From: Fibrobacter sp. UWB4
GTDB taxonomy: Bacteria; Fibrobacterota; Fibrobacteria; Fibrobacterales; Fibrobacteraceae
Assembly (NCBI RefSeq): GCF_002210345.1
Contig: NZ_MWQI01000010.1
Span: 58,127-122,126 of the forward strand
Length of the DNA stretch: 64,000 nt
Direction: 5' to 3'
Part shown: positions 25,548-32,534 of the stretch, in pieces
Numbering within the stretch: the stretch's first letter is position 1
Layout of the letters: each line of letters opens with the position of its first letter
Program-made: the position numbers and the translations under genes
The notes under the pieces: model-generated
Databases searched by the model: none
Told to the model about the DNA's origin: nothing
Seen by the model: only the letters and a program-made list of their open reading frames with translations

Positions 25548-25574
25548 AAAAACCTCGGTTTTCACCGAGGTTTC
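25548..25574 (-). terminator. Terminator of tRNA-Phe
   Basis: On the minus strand, AAACCTCGG pairs with CCGAGGTTT (25550-25558 and 25565-25573) and a T-tract follows. It sits 5 bp from the tRNA 3' end. Confidence 0.8.
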
Positions 25575-25578
25575 TTCG

Positions 25579-25651
25579 TGGTTCCGATTGGAATTGAACC
25601 AACGACACGCGGATTTTCAGTCCACTGCTCTACCAACTGAGCTACAGAACC
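25579..25651 (-). tRNA. tRNA-Phe (anticodon GAA)
   Basis: The minus-strand cloverleaf has acceptor GGTTCTG with CGGAACC and discriminator A. The D-arm is AGCTCAGTTGGTAGAGC, the anticodon loop CTGAAAA, and the T-loop TTCAATT. 73 nt; CCA not encoded. Confidence 0.95.
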
Positions 25652-25665
25652 ATTTTGGTGACCCA

Positions 25666-25694
25666 ATTATAGATATTTATTTTCGGCTTGTCAA
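25666..25694 (-). promoter_or_regulatory. Consensus promoter of tRNA-Phe
   Basis: On the minus strand, TTGACA (25689-25694) and TATAAT (25666-25671) are separated by exactly 17 bp, a full sigma70 consensus. The rest of the gap up to 25819 is AT-rich with no gene seen; a short CACGGCA/TGCTGTG stem lies near 25772-25788. Confidence 0.8.
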
Positions 25695-25819
25695 GGGTAA
25701 AGAGAATATTACTGTTATTTTTTTAAAAAAACTACTAAATTTACTGTTGTTGGATGGATGATTAGGTGCTTCACGGCATTTTGCTGTGGAGAGTGAGTCT
25801 TTTATTTTAGGTGGTCGCC

Positions 25820-28333
25820 GTGATACGTTTGAAAAAAATGAGACCGTTCTTTGCCTTTGCTGCGGTTTTAGGTACAGTTTTTATTCTTGGCTGTGCTGAG
25901 GAGAATAAAAACCCGATTATACCAGGTAACGATGAACCTGGTCCGCAATGTTTAACGCCTGGTGCTTGTAACGATACGATCATTAAGCCGAAACCAGGTG
26001 GCGGCTATGACACATCGGTCGTTCCTGTGAACCCGCATTTTGATACGACGTATGAAATTATTGGTACGGATACTGTTCGCGTTATCGATACGGTTTATAT
26101 TCCGCAAGATACGTCGCTTATTTGGGTGGGACAATCTGCATTGCGTATCACGGAAATTGCTCCGCTGAATACGGACTGGCTGGACGAAAACGGCGATGAT
26201 CCGTCCTGGGTGGAAATTTACAATTCCGGCGATAAGGATATCGATCTGAAGGGCTACACGCTTGTTGAAAACATGAAGAACTTGCGCAAGTGGGTCTTTG
26301 GTAGCTATGTTCTCAAGGCTAAGTCTTTCTTGGTCGTTTTCTGCGATAAGAAAAATATTTCTGCAGTGCAGAGTGCTGATCTTGATGGTGGTCGCCATAC
26401 GCGCCCGCATACGAACTGGAAGCTCGATAAGAACGGCGGCACGATTTACTTGATCGACAAGTACAACGGAATCCGTGATAGTGTTGAATATCCTGAATTG
26501 ACAGCTGGCCTTAGCTGGGGTATTGTCGATGGCGGATACTGGAAATACTTTGAAAAGCCGACTCCGGAAAAGCCGAATACAGCATCAAAGGCTTACGATG
26601 ATGTTGCTCCTGAAGCAGATATGAGCGGCCTTAAGTCTGGATTCTACAGTGAACCGTTTAAGCTGAATCCTCCTGCTCTTGATGAAGGTGTCAAGCTCCG
26701 TTGCACAACGGATGGTTCTGTTCCGACGGAAAATTCTCCAGAATTTAATTCCCCGAAGACGATTGACCACAGCGTGGCTTTCCGCTGCGCGACATTCAAG
26801 AAGGGCGCCCTTCCGAATAAGGTTACAACCCGCACGTTCTTTGTTGACGAAGACCAGGTGAAGATGCCGATCGTTGCAATCAGCGTGGATTCCAGCTTCT
26901 TCCGTGAACATTATATCAAGACGAGCTGCAATGCTCCGAAGGGTTGCAGTGACAGTGCTGGCCTTTATGCCGATGTTGAATTGCCTGTCCACGTGGAATA
27001 TTTCGAAAATGGATCTTCTACGAAGAATGGCTCGACTTGGGAAATTGATGCCGGCATTTCCTTGATGGGTGGCTATAGCCGCTTGAATGACAAGAAGTCG
27101 GTTGCAATTCGCCTCCGTGAAGAATATCAGGATGGCAGCATCAACTATCCGTTGTTCGAAACCCGCAAGGGCGTAAATGACAAGTACAAGTCCTTTAACC
27201 TCCGCAATAACGGCAACCGCTTTGTTAGCGACTACATCGAAGATGCTATGGGCGGAGCCCTTCTCGAAGGTACTAGCGTCGATTACCAGAGAAGCCGTCA
27301 GGTTGTGGTGTTCTATAACGGTAAGTACTACGGCATTCATGACATGCGTGAACGCTTCAACAAGCATTACGTAGAAACGAACTACAAGATTGATGCGAAT
27401 ACGGTGAATTTCATCAAGCATTTGGGCAAGGAAGTTGAAGCCAGCAACGGTACGACGGACGCCTATATGAACATGCTCCACTATGTGGCGACGAATGATT
27501 TCTCCGGCGAAAACAATGCAAAGTATGATACCGTAAAGACGATGCTCGATGTGGGCAACTTGGCGGACTACATGGCTGCTGAAATTTATATGCACAATGG
27601 TGACTGGCCGAACAACAATGTTCGTGCATGGTCTGCTCCGGGGCATCCGTGGAAGTTCATGGTCTATGACCTCGACCATGGCTTTGACTGGACGTGGGGC
27701 GTGAACGATAAGGAATTCAACCAGGAATCCAATATGTTTGCCTGGATCAAGAAGGGTGGCGGAAACAAGCCGTGCAAGGATGAAGGCTGCTTCGCCAATC
27801 TTTATAACCAGCTCATCAAGAATCCGGATTTCAAGCGCATGTTCATTAACCGCTCGGCTGTGATGTTCAATAGCTACACGAACGGTAAGAATGTGGAAAA
27901 GATTGTCAATTCCATGGTTTCAACGATTGACAAGGCTGAAATGGATCGCGACCTCGCCAAGTTCAAGCAGGATCAAAAGTACTATACCAACTCTTGCCCT
28001 GACAATAATGGCTTCAGCAGGGATGGTTCTTGCTTAAAGAAATGGGCAAATGACCGCGATCCGAAGGTCCTTCAGGAATATCAGGAAGAATTTGGCTTGA
28101 GCGGTACTGTTTCTGTGAGCATTGGCGCCACTGGCAATGGTACTGTGCTTATGGAAGGCATGAAGCTTCCGAGTGCAAGTTTCAAGGGCAAGTTCTTTGG
28201 CGGCGTGAAAATGGAACTCAAGGCTGTTCCGGATGCTGGTGCGGTGTTTACTGGCTGGAGCGATGGCGTGACGGATAACCCGCGTCTCGTAAGCCCGACG
28301 GATGGCGCGTCCTTTACGGCGAAGTTCCAGTAA
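25820..28333 (+). CDS. CotH-family lipoprotein with lamin-tail domain
   Basis: About 837 residues. The GTG at 25820 is chosen because AGGTGG lies 5 bases upstream; a GTG at 25811 or the ATG at 25838 are alternatives. The signal ends VLGTVFILGC, followed by AEEN. Residues ~105-250 form a lamin-tail-like domain (LRITEIAPLNTDWLDENGDD, WVEIYNSGDKDIDLKGY). Residues ~260-340 resemble a chitobiase-type C-terminal fold (LRCTTDGSVPTE). Residues ~350-760 are the CotH kinase-like domain, with NGKYYGIHDMRERFNKHYVE and WKFMVYDLDHGFDW. The last ~70 residues are an InlB/Flg-type repeat (GAVFTGWSDGVTDN). CotH proteins are atypical protein kinases in spores and also occur on surfaces of cellulolytic bacteria. 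The substrate is unknown. Confidence 0.85.
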   Translation: MIRLKKMRPFFAFAAVLGTVFILGCAEENKNPIIPGNDEPGPQCLTPGACNDTIIKPKPGGGYDTSVVPVNPHFDTTYEIIGTDTVRVIDTVYIPQDTSLIWVGQSALRITEIAPLNTDWLDENGDDPSWVEIYNSGDKDIDLKGYTLVENMKNLRKWVFGSYVLKAKSFLVVFCDKKNISAVQSADLDGGRHTRPHTNWKLDKNGGTIYLIDKYNGIRDSVEYPELTAGLSWGIVDGGYWKYFEKPTPEKPNTASKAYDDVAPEADMSGLKSGFYSEPFKLNPPALDEGVKLRCTTDGSVPTENSPEFNSPKTIDHSVAFRCATFKKGALPNKVTTRTFFVDEDQVKMPIVAISVDSSFFREHYIKTSCNAPKGCSDSAGLYADVELPVHVEYFENGSSTKNGSTWEIDAGISLMGGYSRLNDKKSVAIRLREEYQDGSINYPLFETRKGVNDKYKSFNLRNNGNRFVSDYIEDAMGGALLEGTSVDYQRSRQVVVFYNGKYYGIHDMRERFNKHYVETNYKIDANTVNFIKHLGKEVEASNGTTDAYMNMLHYVATNDFSGENNAKYDTVKTMLDVGNLADYMAAEIYMHNGDWPNNNVRAWSAPGHPWKFMVYDLDHGFDWTWGVNDKEFNQESNMFAWIKKGGGNKPCKDEGCFANLYNQLIKNPDFKRMFINRSAVMFNSYTNGKNVEKIVNSMVSTIDKAEMDRDLAKFKQDQKYYTNSCPDNNGFSRDGSCLKKWANDRDPKVLQEYQEEFGLSGTVSVSIGATGNGTVLMEGMKLPSASFKGKFFGGVKMELKAVPDAGAVFTGWSDGVTDNPRLVSPTDGASFTAKFQ

Positions 28334-28403
28334 CTGGTAGCGACGCGATACGCCTTGTCAAGATGTGTCTTGTCGAGATGCGTCGCCGCTCATGATGAAA
28401 TTC

Positions 28404-28438
28404 GCGGCCTGGATAAAAATCCAGGTCGCTTTTTATTT
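28404..28438 (+). terminator. Terminator after CotH gene
   Basis: GCGGCCTGGA (28404-28413) pairs with TCCAGGTCGC (28420-28429), one G-U, followed by TTTTTATTT. It lies 15 bp before the menG start. Confidence 0.82.
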
Positions 28439-28452
28439 CTACATTTTGCTAT

Positions 28453-29265
28453 ATGAAAAGTCCCGTGCGTAAGATGTTCGATGGCATTGCGAGCCGTTAC
28501 GATTTTCTGAATCACTTTCTGAGCTGCTATCAGGATGTGCTGTGGCGCAGGTATTGCTGCAAGCGCTTGAAAAAGATGATGGGCGCTGAATGGCGAGACG
28601 AAATGCCGGGATTGCTTGACGAGACGCCGCTTTCGGGAAAGCCGCGCGGTTTGAATAAAGTGCGTCTGCTCGACTTGTGCGGGGGAACGGGCGATTTTGC
28701 TAACACGTTCCGCAAGATTTTCGAATCCGGTTGCAAGTGCAAGAATGTTTCGCAAAACGGGGTGTCGCGCGACTTTGTCGTGGATCCGGCTGTAATCGGT
28801 GATTTTTCGTACGGGATGCTTGCCGAAGTCAAGCCGAAGAAAATCGATGCGCATGCGGTACAGCTCGATGCGATGAAAATGCCTTTTGCCGAACGCCAGT
28901 TTGACGTCATCTTGAACGGCTTTGGCATGCGCAATGTGCCCGATGCCCGTGGCGCCTTGATGGAATCGTACCGCGTACTTGACGTGGGCGGCTACCTCTG
29001 CGTTTTGGAATTTTTCTCGCCGAGGAACTTGTTCAACAAGTTCTTCTATAAAGTGCTTGCGCCGCTGTTCATTCCGGTGATGGGCGCCTTTTTTAGCGGC
29101 AAGCGCGATGCCTACGAATACCTGGTGAACTCGATTATCCGCTTTTTGCCGGTCGATCAGTTCTGCAAGATGGCCGAAGAATGCGGCTTTGAAGTCAAGC
29201 AGGTCAAGATGTTCGATGGCGGAATTTCGTTTGGCGTGTTCTTGCACAAGCCGGGGAATGCATGA
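28453..29265 (+). CDS. menG: Demethylmenaquinone methyltransferase (UbiE/MenG family)
   Basis: 270 residues. It methylates the ring of demethylmenaquinone with S-adenosylmethionine, the last step to menaquinone. Family landmarks: VRKMFDGIASRYDFLNHFLS at the N-terminus, the SAM-binding LLDLCGGTGDFANTF near residue 75, NGFGMRNVPDARGAL near residue 156 and a C-terminal GGISFGVFLHKP. An extra segment around residues 45-70 and another after the SAM motif lengthen it over the ~230-260 residues usual for the family. It overlaps ubiX by 4 bp. The neighbours (ubiX, ubiA) and the mqn genes elsewhere in the window argue for a menaquinone rather than ubiquinone substrate. Confidence 0.9.
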   Translation: MKSPVRKMFDGIASRYDFLNHFLSCYQDVLWRRYCCKRLKKMMGAEWRDEMPGLLDETPLSGKPRGLNKVRLLDLCGGTGDFANTFRKIFESGCKCKNVSQNGVSRDFVVDPAVIGDFSYGMLAEVKPKKIDAHAVQLDAMKMPFAERQFDVILNGFGMRNVPDARGALMESYRVLDVGGYLCVLEFFSPRNLFNKFFYKVLAPLFIPVMGAFFSGKRDAYEYLVNSIIRFLPVDQFCKMAEECGFEVKQVKMFDGGISFGVFLHKPGNA

Positions 29266-29855
29266 GCCGCTTTGTGCTTGGAGTGACGGGTGCAAGCGGC
29301 AGCATTTATGCGACCCGTACGGCGATGTACTTGCAGCGTTTTCATCATGAGGTGACGCTCATCGTGACGCACCCGGGCAAACAGGTTCTCGAATATGAGG
29401 GGCAAAGTGCGCTTTTCGACTATTGCAAGGACGTGTGCAACGTGGATGATTTTTTTGCGGAATGCGCGAGCGGTTCTAGCGATATTGCAGGCATGGCGGT
29501 GGTGCCGTGCTCCATGGGAACGCTTGGACGCATTGCGGCGGGGACTTCGGATAATTTGCTTGTGCGCGCGGCGGATGTTTGCCTCAAGGAACGCAGGCCG
29601 CTCGTGATTGTGCCGCGCGAAATGCCGTACAACTTGATCCACATCGAGAATATGAAACGAGTGACCTTGGCGGGGGCGGTTGTGATTCCGGCGTCGCCGC
29701 AGTTCTACAGCAAGCCCAAAAGCATCGAAGAACTCGTGGATACCGTCGTCGCGAAAATCCTAAAGCACTTGGGCGTGGAACAAGCGCTTGTTGCAAGTGT
29801 TGCTAAAGTGTGGAATGGCGATGAAAGGGAGATTCCCGCTCGGAGGCGGGAATGA
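29262..29855 (+). CDS. ubiX: Flavin prenyltransferase UbiX
   Basis: 197 residues. Makes prenylated FMN, the cofactor of UbiD-type decarboxylases such as the one acting on the naphthoate ring in the futalosine route. Motifs: LGVTGASGSIYATRTAMYLQ (FMN site), VVPCSMGTLGRIAAGTSDNL, and RPLVIVPREMPYNLIHIENM. The last ~9 residues (EIPARRRE) and the stop are encoded by an interspersed palindromic repeat identical to the one at 25488, so the original C-terminus has probably been replaced or extended. It overlaps menG by 4 bp. Confidence 0.93.
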   Translation: MSRFVLGVTGASGSIYATRTAMYLQRFHHEVTLIVTHPGKQVLEYEGQSALFDYCKDVCNVDDFFAECASGSSDIAGMAVVPCSMGTLGRIAAGTSDNLLVRAADVCLKERRPLVIVPREMPYNLIHIENMKRVTLAGAVVIPASPQFYSKPKSIEELVDTVVAKILKHLGVEQALVASVAKVWNGDEREIPARRRE

Positions 29856-29856
29856 C
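29831..29856. repeat. Palindromic repeat forming the 3' end of ubiX
   Basis: ATTCCCGC (29832-29839) and GCGGGAAT (29846-29853) around TCGGAG, then GACA. It is identical over 26 bp to the copy at 25488. The TGA in GGAATGAC serves as the ubiX stop codon. Confidence 0.78.
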
Positions 29857-29865
29857 AAATCTAAT

Positions 29866-29922
29866 GACCAATGACTATTGACTAACCACTGTCTACTTCT
29901 AACTTCCTACTGTCTACTATAA
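29866..29922. repeat. Degenerate CTACT/AGTAG intergenic repeats
   Basis: A run of related units (CTATTGACTAACCACTGTCTACTTCTAACTTCCTACTGTCTAC) fills the ubiX-ubiA gap. Its reverse complement resembles the AGTAGGCAGTAGGCGGTGG run after rodA and the run after comF (23984-24035). Confidence 0.5.
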
Positions 29923-29923
29923 C

Positions 29924-30814
29924 ATGAATAAAATCCTTGAATTTACACATCTTGTTCGTTTGAGCCATTCGCTGTTTGCAATGCCTTTTGCGATTGGCTC
30001 CATGTGGGTTGCGGCAAACGGTTTCCGTGACATGAGCGCTTATGAGACCGTCCGCATTATCGTGCTCATCGTGCTTTGCATGGTGACCGCCCGTAACAGC
30101 GCCATGAGCTTTAACCGCATTGCAGACGCCAAGTTCGATGCGGAGAATCCGCGCACAGCAAAGCGCCATTTGCCGGCCGGGCGCCTGAGCCGAAAATCGG
30201 TGATGGCGTTCTTGGCGTTGAACGGAATCTTGTTTGTTGTGTTTGCATGGATGCTCCAGCCGCTTGCTGGCGCGCTTGCGTTCCCGGTGTGGCTATTGCT
30301 GCTCTCGTATTCGTACTGGAAGCGCTTTAGCTGGCTTTGCCACTGGTTCCTTGGCTTTGCGATTGGCATGAGTCCGCTTGGCGCCTGGATCGCGGTTCGT
30401 GGTGAATTTGCTGTGTTCCCGATTTTCCTCCTGTTCATTCTGATGCTCTGGATGGGTGGCTTTGACATTATTTACGCGACGCAGGATATTGAAATTGACC
30501 GCAAGCAGGGCTTGCATTCCGTGCCCGCCCGCTTTGGCCTTGAAAAATCCTTGCGCATTGCGCTGGCGAGCCATTTGGCGATGCTTGTGCTTTGTGTTGT
30601 GTTCGGATTCTTCTGGAACATGGGCTGGATCTGGTGGGCGATTACGGGACTCATGACTGCCGCGATTGTCTATATTCACTTGTTCAGAAAGTCTAATGAC
30701 CTGGATGCGATGAACCGCGACTTTTTCCTTGCGAACGTGGCGATTAGTGCCCTCGTGATGGTGGGTCTCATTGTCTGGATTTGCATGGGAGGTGATGTCA
30801 ATGCCCTTTATTAA
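29924..30814 (+). CDS. mqnP: UbiA-family prenyltransferase (menaquinone, MqnP-like)
   Basis: 296 residues, about eight or nine membrane segments. It attaches the polyprenyl tail to the naphthoate ring. The two Asp-rich motifs are present in the variant forms of this family: NRIADAKFDAENPRTAKRHL (NxxxD..D) near residue 65 and YATQDIEIDRKQGLHSVPAR near residue 183. The second motif and the start (LEFTHLVRLSHSLFAMPFA) match UbiA proteins found with mqn genes. It lies downstream of menG-ubiX with a repeat-filled gap of 68 bp. A cytochrome haem farnesyltransferase or ubiquinone UbiA is unlikely, given the neighbours. Confidence 0.85.
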   Translation: MNKILEFTHLVRLSHSLFAMPFAIGSMWVAANGFRDMSAYETVRIIVLIVLCMVTARNSAMSFNRIADAKFDAENPRTAKRHLPAGRLSRKSVMAFLALNGILFVVFAWMLQPLAGALAFPVWLLLLSYSYWKRFSWLCHWFLGFAIGMSPLGAWIAVRGEFAVFPIFLLFILMLWMGGFDIIYATQDIEIDRKQGLHSVPARFGLEKSLRIALASHLAMLVLCVVFGFFWNMGWIWWAITGLMTAAIVYIHLFRKSNDLDAMNRDFFLANVAISALVMVGLIVWICMGGDVNALY

Positions 30815-31022
30815 TCGCCCGAACGGAAAGTTCACGAATGAAGAAAAAGTGAAAATGTTTCACTTGATGGGAGGCGTTGCCGCCGTTTTAGCGCTTGTCT
30901 GCATTTTGCTGATTGAAACGGGTGCTGCCGGCGAACGCCGCGACCTTGCCGATATGGGCCTTACCGCGATGATTGTGATGCTCGCTGTTTCGCTTATTGG
31001 TGCGATGTATTTTAAGAGATAG
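30801..31022 (+). CDS. Small membrane protein of unknown function
   Basis: 73 residues with two hydrophobic segments (LMGGVAAVLALVCILLIETG and MIVMLAVSLIGAMYFKR). The ATG at 30801 has a nearly perfect ribosome site (GGAGGTGAT at 30788-30796), located inside the end of the preceding prenyltransferase gene; the genes overlap by 14 bp. No domain recognised. Tight coupling suggests a role beside the prenyltransferase, but this is inference only. Confidence 0.7.
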   Translation: MPFINRPNGKFTNEEKVKMFHLMGGVAAVLALVCILLIETGAAGERRDLADMGLTAMIVMLAVSLIGAMYFKR

Positions 31023-31027
31023 CTCTC

Positions 31028-31960
31028 TTAAATTTCCAGATCTGCTGATATAACGGTTTCGACGGTTCCGTCGTCACATTCAAAGAGCAGGCTGCCATCA
31101 TTGTTCATGTCGATGATACGGCCTGTTTTTTTGATGGCGCCTTCGCCGGAGTCCCGGTTTTGATCGGTGCAGTGGTTGTTCACGACGATGGTGCCGCGGG
31201 CGCCGATGAACTGGTCCATCTTGCGCCAGGCGCTAATCCAGGGCGATATGCCGAAGGCGCGGAACTGCCCGATGGCGCGTTCGAGATTCCCGATAAGCGC
31301 TTGCAAAAGCTTTTCGCGGTTGATGGAATGCCCGAAGATTTCTTTGAGCGTGGTGACGGCGCGATTCAGGTGCGCATATTCGGCGGGATCGCTATTGACG
31401 TTTATGCCGACTCCCATCGAGAGCGCTGGGCGCGGCGCATCTTGTTGCATTGTCATCCCCGCGGAAGCGGGGACCTCCCTCTTGACGAAGACTATTTCCG
31501 CGAGAATCCCGCAGAACTTGCTTTTGCCATAGAGAATGTCGTTGGGCCATTTGACCGTAATTTTTGGCGAGTTCGCGTTTTCCGATTCTGCGCAATCCCG
31601 ATTTGCGGGACCTGCTTGGCTATCCTTCGCGCATTCTCGAACATTGTTGAATGTTTCTGCGAACGTGAGAGCTGCAACTTGCGTAATTTGTGCGAAATTG
31701 CTTGCGGGTATTCCGTCGAGCGGGATTAAAATGTTGAAATAAAGATTCTTGCCGGCGGGGGAGTCCCACGTGCGTTCGTGACGACCATGACCATCGCTTT
31801 GTGAGTCTGCAACAAAGAGCGTTCCCGGGGCAATTTCTCCAGCGGCTGCCATGGACTTCATGAGCTTGTGTGTGCTGCCGACCGTCTCGAAGAGAAATGC
31901 GGGGGCATCACCAAAGCCAGTAAGCTGCCAGTCTGTAAAATTGCGTTCTTGAGAAAACAT
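31028..31960 (-). CDS. birA: Biotin--protein ligase with two repeat-derived insertions
   Basis: 310 residues, cytoplasmic. Attaches biotin to carrier proteins. There is no N-terminal winged-helix domain, so it should not act as a repressor. Family motifs: DSQSDGHGRHERTWDSPAGK (the GRGRxGR biotinoyl-AMP loop, here GHGRHER), ITVKWPNDI, GILAEI and SMGVGINVN, and a C-terminal beta-barrel (GRIIDMNNDGSLLFECDDG). Two loops are longer than usual. The stretch before ITVKWPND includes an AT-CCCG/CGGG-type hairpin. The stretch after GILAEI (KREVPASAGMTMQ) is a copy of the palindromic repeat in frame. Both lie between conserved strands, so the fold may survive. Convergent with the preceding plus-strand gene. 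Confidence 0.88.
   Translation of the reverse strand: MFSQERNFTDWQLTGFGDAPAFLFETVGSTHKLMKSMAAAGEIAPGTLFVADSQSDGHGRHERTWDSPAGKNLYFNILIPLDGIPASNFAQITQVAALTFAETFNNVRECAKDSQAGPANRDCAESENANSPKITVKWPNDILYGKSKFCGILAEIVFVKREVPASAGMTMQQDAPRPALSMGVGINVNSDPAEYAHLNRAVTTLKEIFGHSINREKLLQALIGNLERAIGQFRAFGISPWISAWRKMDQFIGARGTIVVNNHCTDQNRDSGEGAIKKTGRIIDMNNDGSLLFECDDGTVETVISADLEI
31452..31476. repeat. Palindromic repeat inside birA (in frame)
   Basis: TCCCCGC (31456-31462) and GCGGGGA (31467-31473) flank GGAA and are preceded by GTCA. This is the usual GTCATCCCCGC...GCGGGGA form of the element, translated as REVPASAGMT in birA. Confidence 0.75.
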
Positions 31961-32019
31961 TTGCTTAGTCGTTAGTCGTCGAGCATGACATGGGCGGCGA
32001 TTCTCGTCTTTCGTCTGAC

Positions 32020-32445
32020 TTACTCGTCGGCTTGCTTTTCTTGCAGTTCCTTGAGGGCTTCTTCGGGGAAGATGTTGAAGAACTCGCGCTTCTTGTCTTC
32101 AAAGAGCTGCAACATGCGTTCCTGTTCGAACTGTTCGCGGTCGATGTTCTGCATGAAGAACTCGTCTTTGGCGAAGTTTCTGCTCTGTATCGTTTTCTTG
32201 ATATCTTCAGAAAGGTCTACGTTATCCCAAAGAATGTAATACGAACCGATAAAGCCGTCTGCAAAGATATCAACGTTCAACTTGATCGAATTGCTTTGCG
32301 TGGAGTCGACCATTTCGACTTTGGTTTCTCTCTTCTCGGGACGGAACACGTCCACGTCGTTTACAGGTGCGGTCAAATCTTGTCCCCAGCAGATGGCTGA
32401 AGCACAAAGAATGAGCATTACCTTATTTTTATACGACAAAATCAT
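32020..32445 (-). CDS. Exported protein of unknown function
   Basis: 141 residues. Starting at 32445 gives a short signal peptide (MILSYKNKVMLILCASAICWG) and then QDLTAPVNDVDVFRPEKRET. A TTG five codons upstream is possible, as is an internal ATG at 32418. The middle is beta-like (SIKLNVDIFADGFIGSYYIL) and the C-terminus is a charged helix (NIDREQFEQERMLQLFEDKK). No known domain recognised. It lies 60 bp upstream of birA on the same strand, with no clear terminator between them. Confidence 0.65.
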   Translation of the reverse strand: MILSYKNKVMLILCASAICWGQDLTAPVNDVDVFRPEKRETKVEMVDSTQSNSIKLNVDIFADGFIGSYYILWDNVDLSEDIKKTIQSRNFAKDEFFMQNIDREQFEQERMLQLFEDKKREFFNIFPEEALKELQEKQADE

Positions 32446-32534
32446 ATTAACAATATACAATGAAAAATGTTAAAAAGACAATGTTGGTATAAAAAGCATG
32501 TCCGAAAATACGGCAAATAGCGCGTTTGTCGCTA

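Noticed and set aside
28334..28403. Near-repeats ACGCGATACGCCTTGTCAAG and TGTCTTGTCGAGATGCGTCG as a regulatory element
   Set aside because: The units are short and imperfect, lie just after a stop codon and before a terminator, and nothing supports a function.
31028..31960. birA as a pseudogene because of the repeat insertions
   Set aside because: The frame stays open and all conserved motifs remain, so a functional enzyme is the simpler reading.
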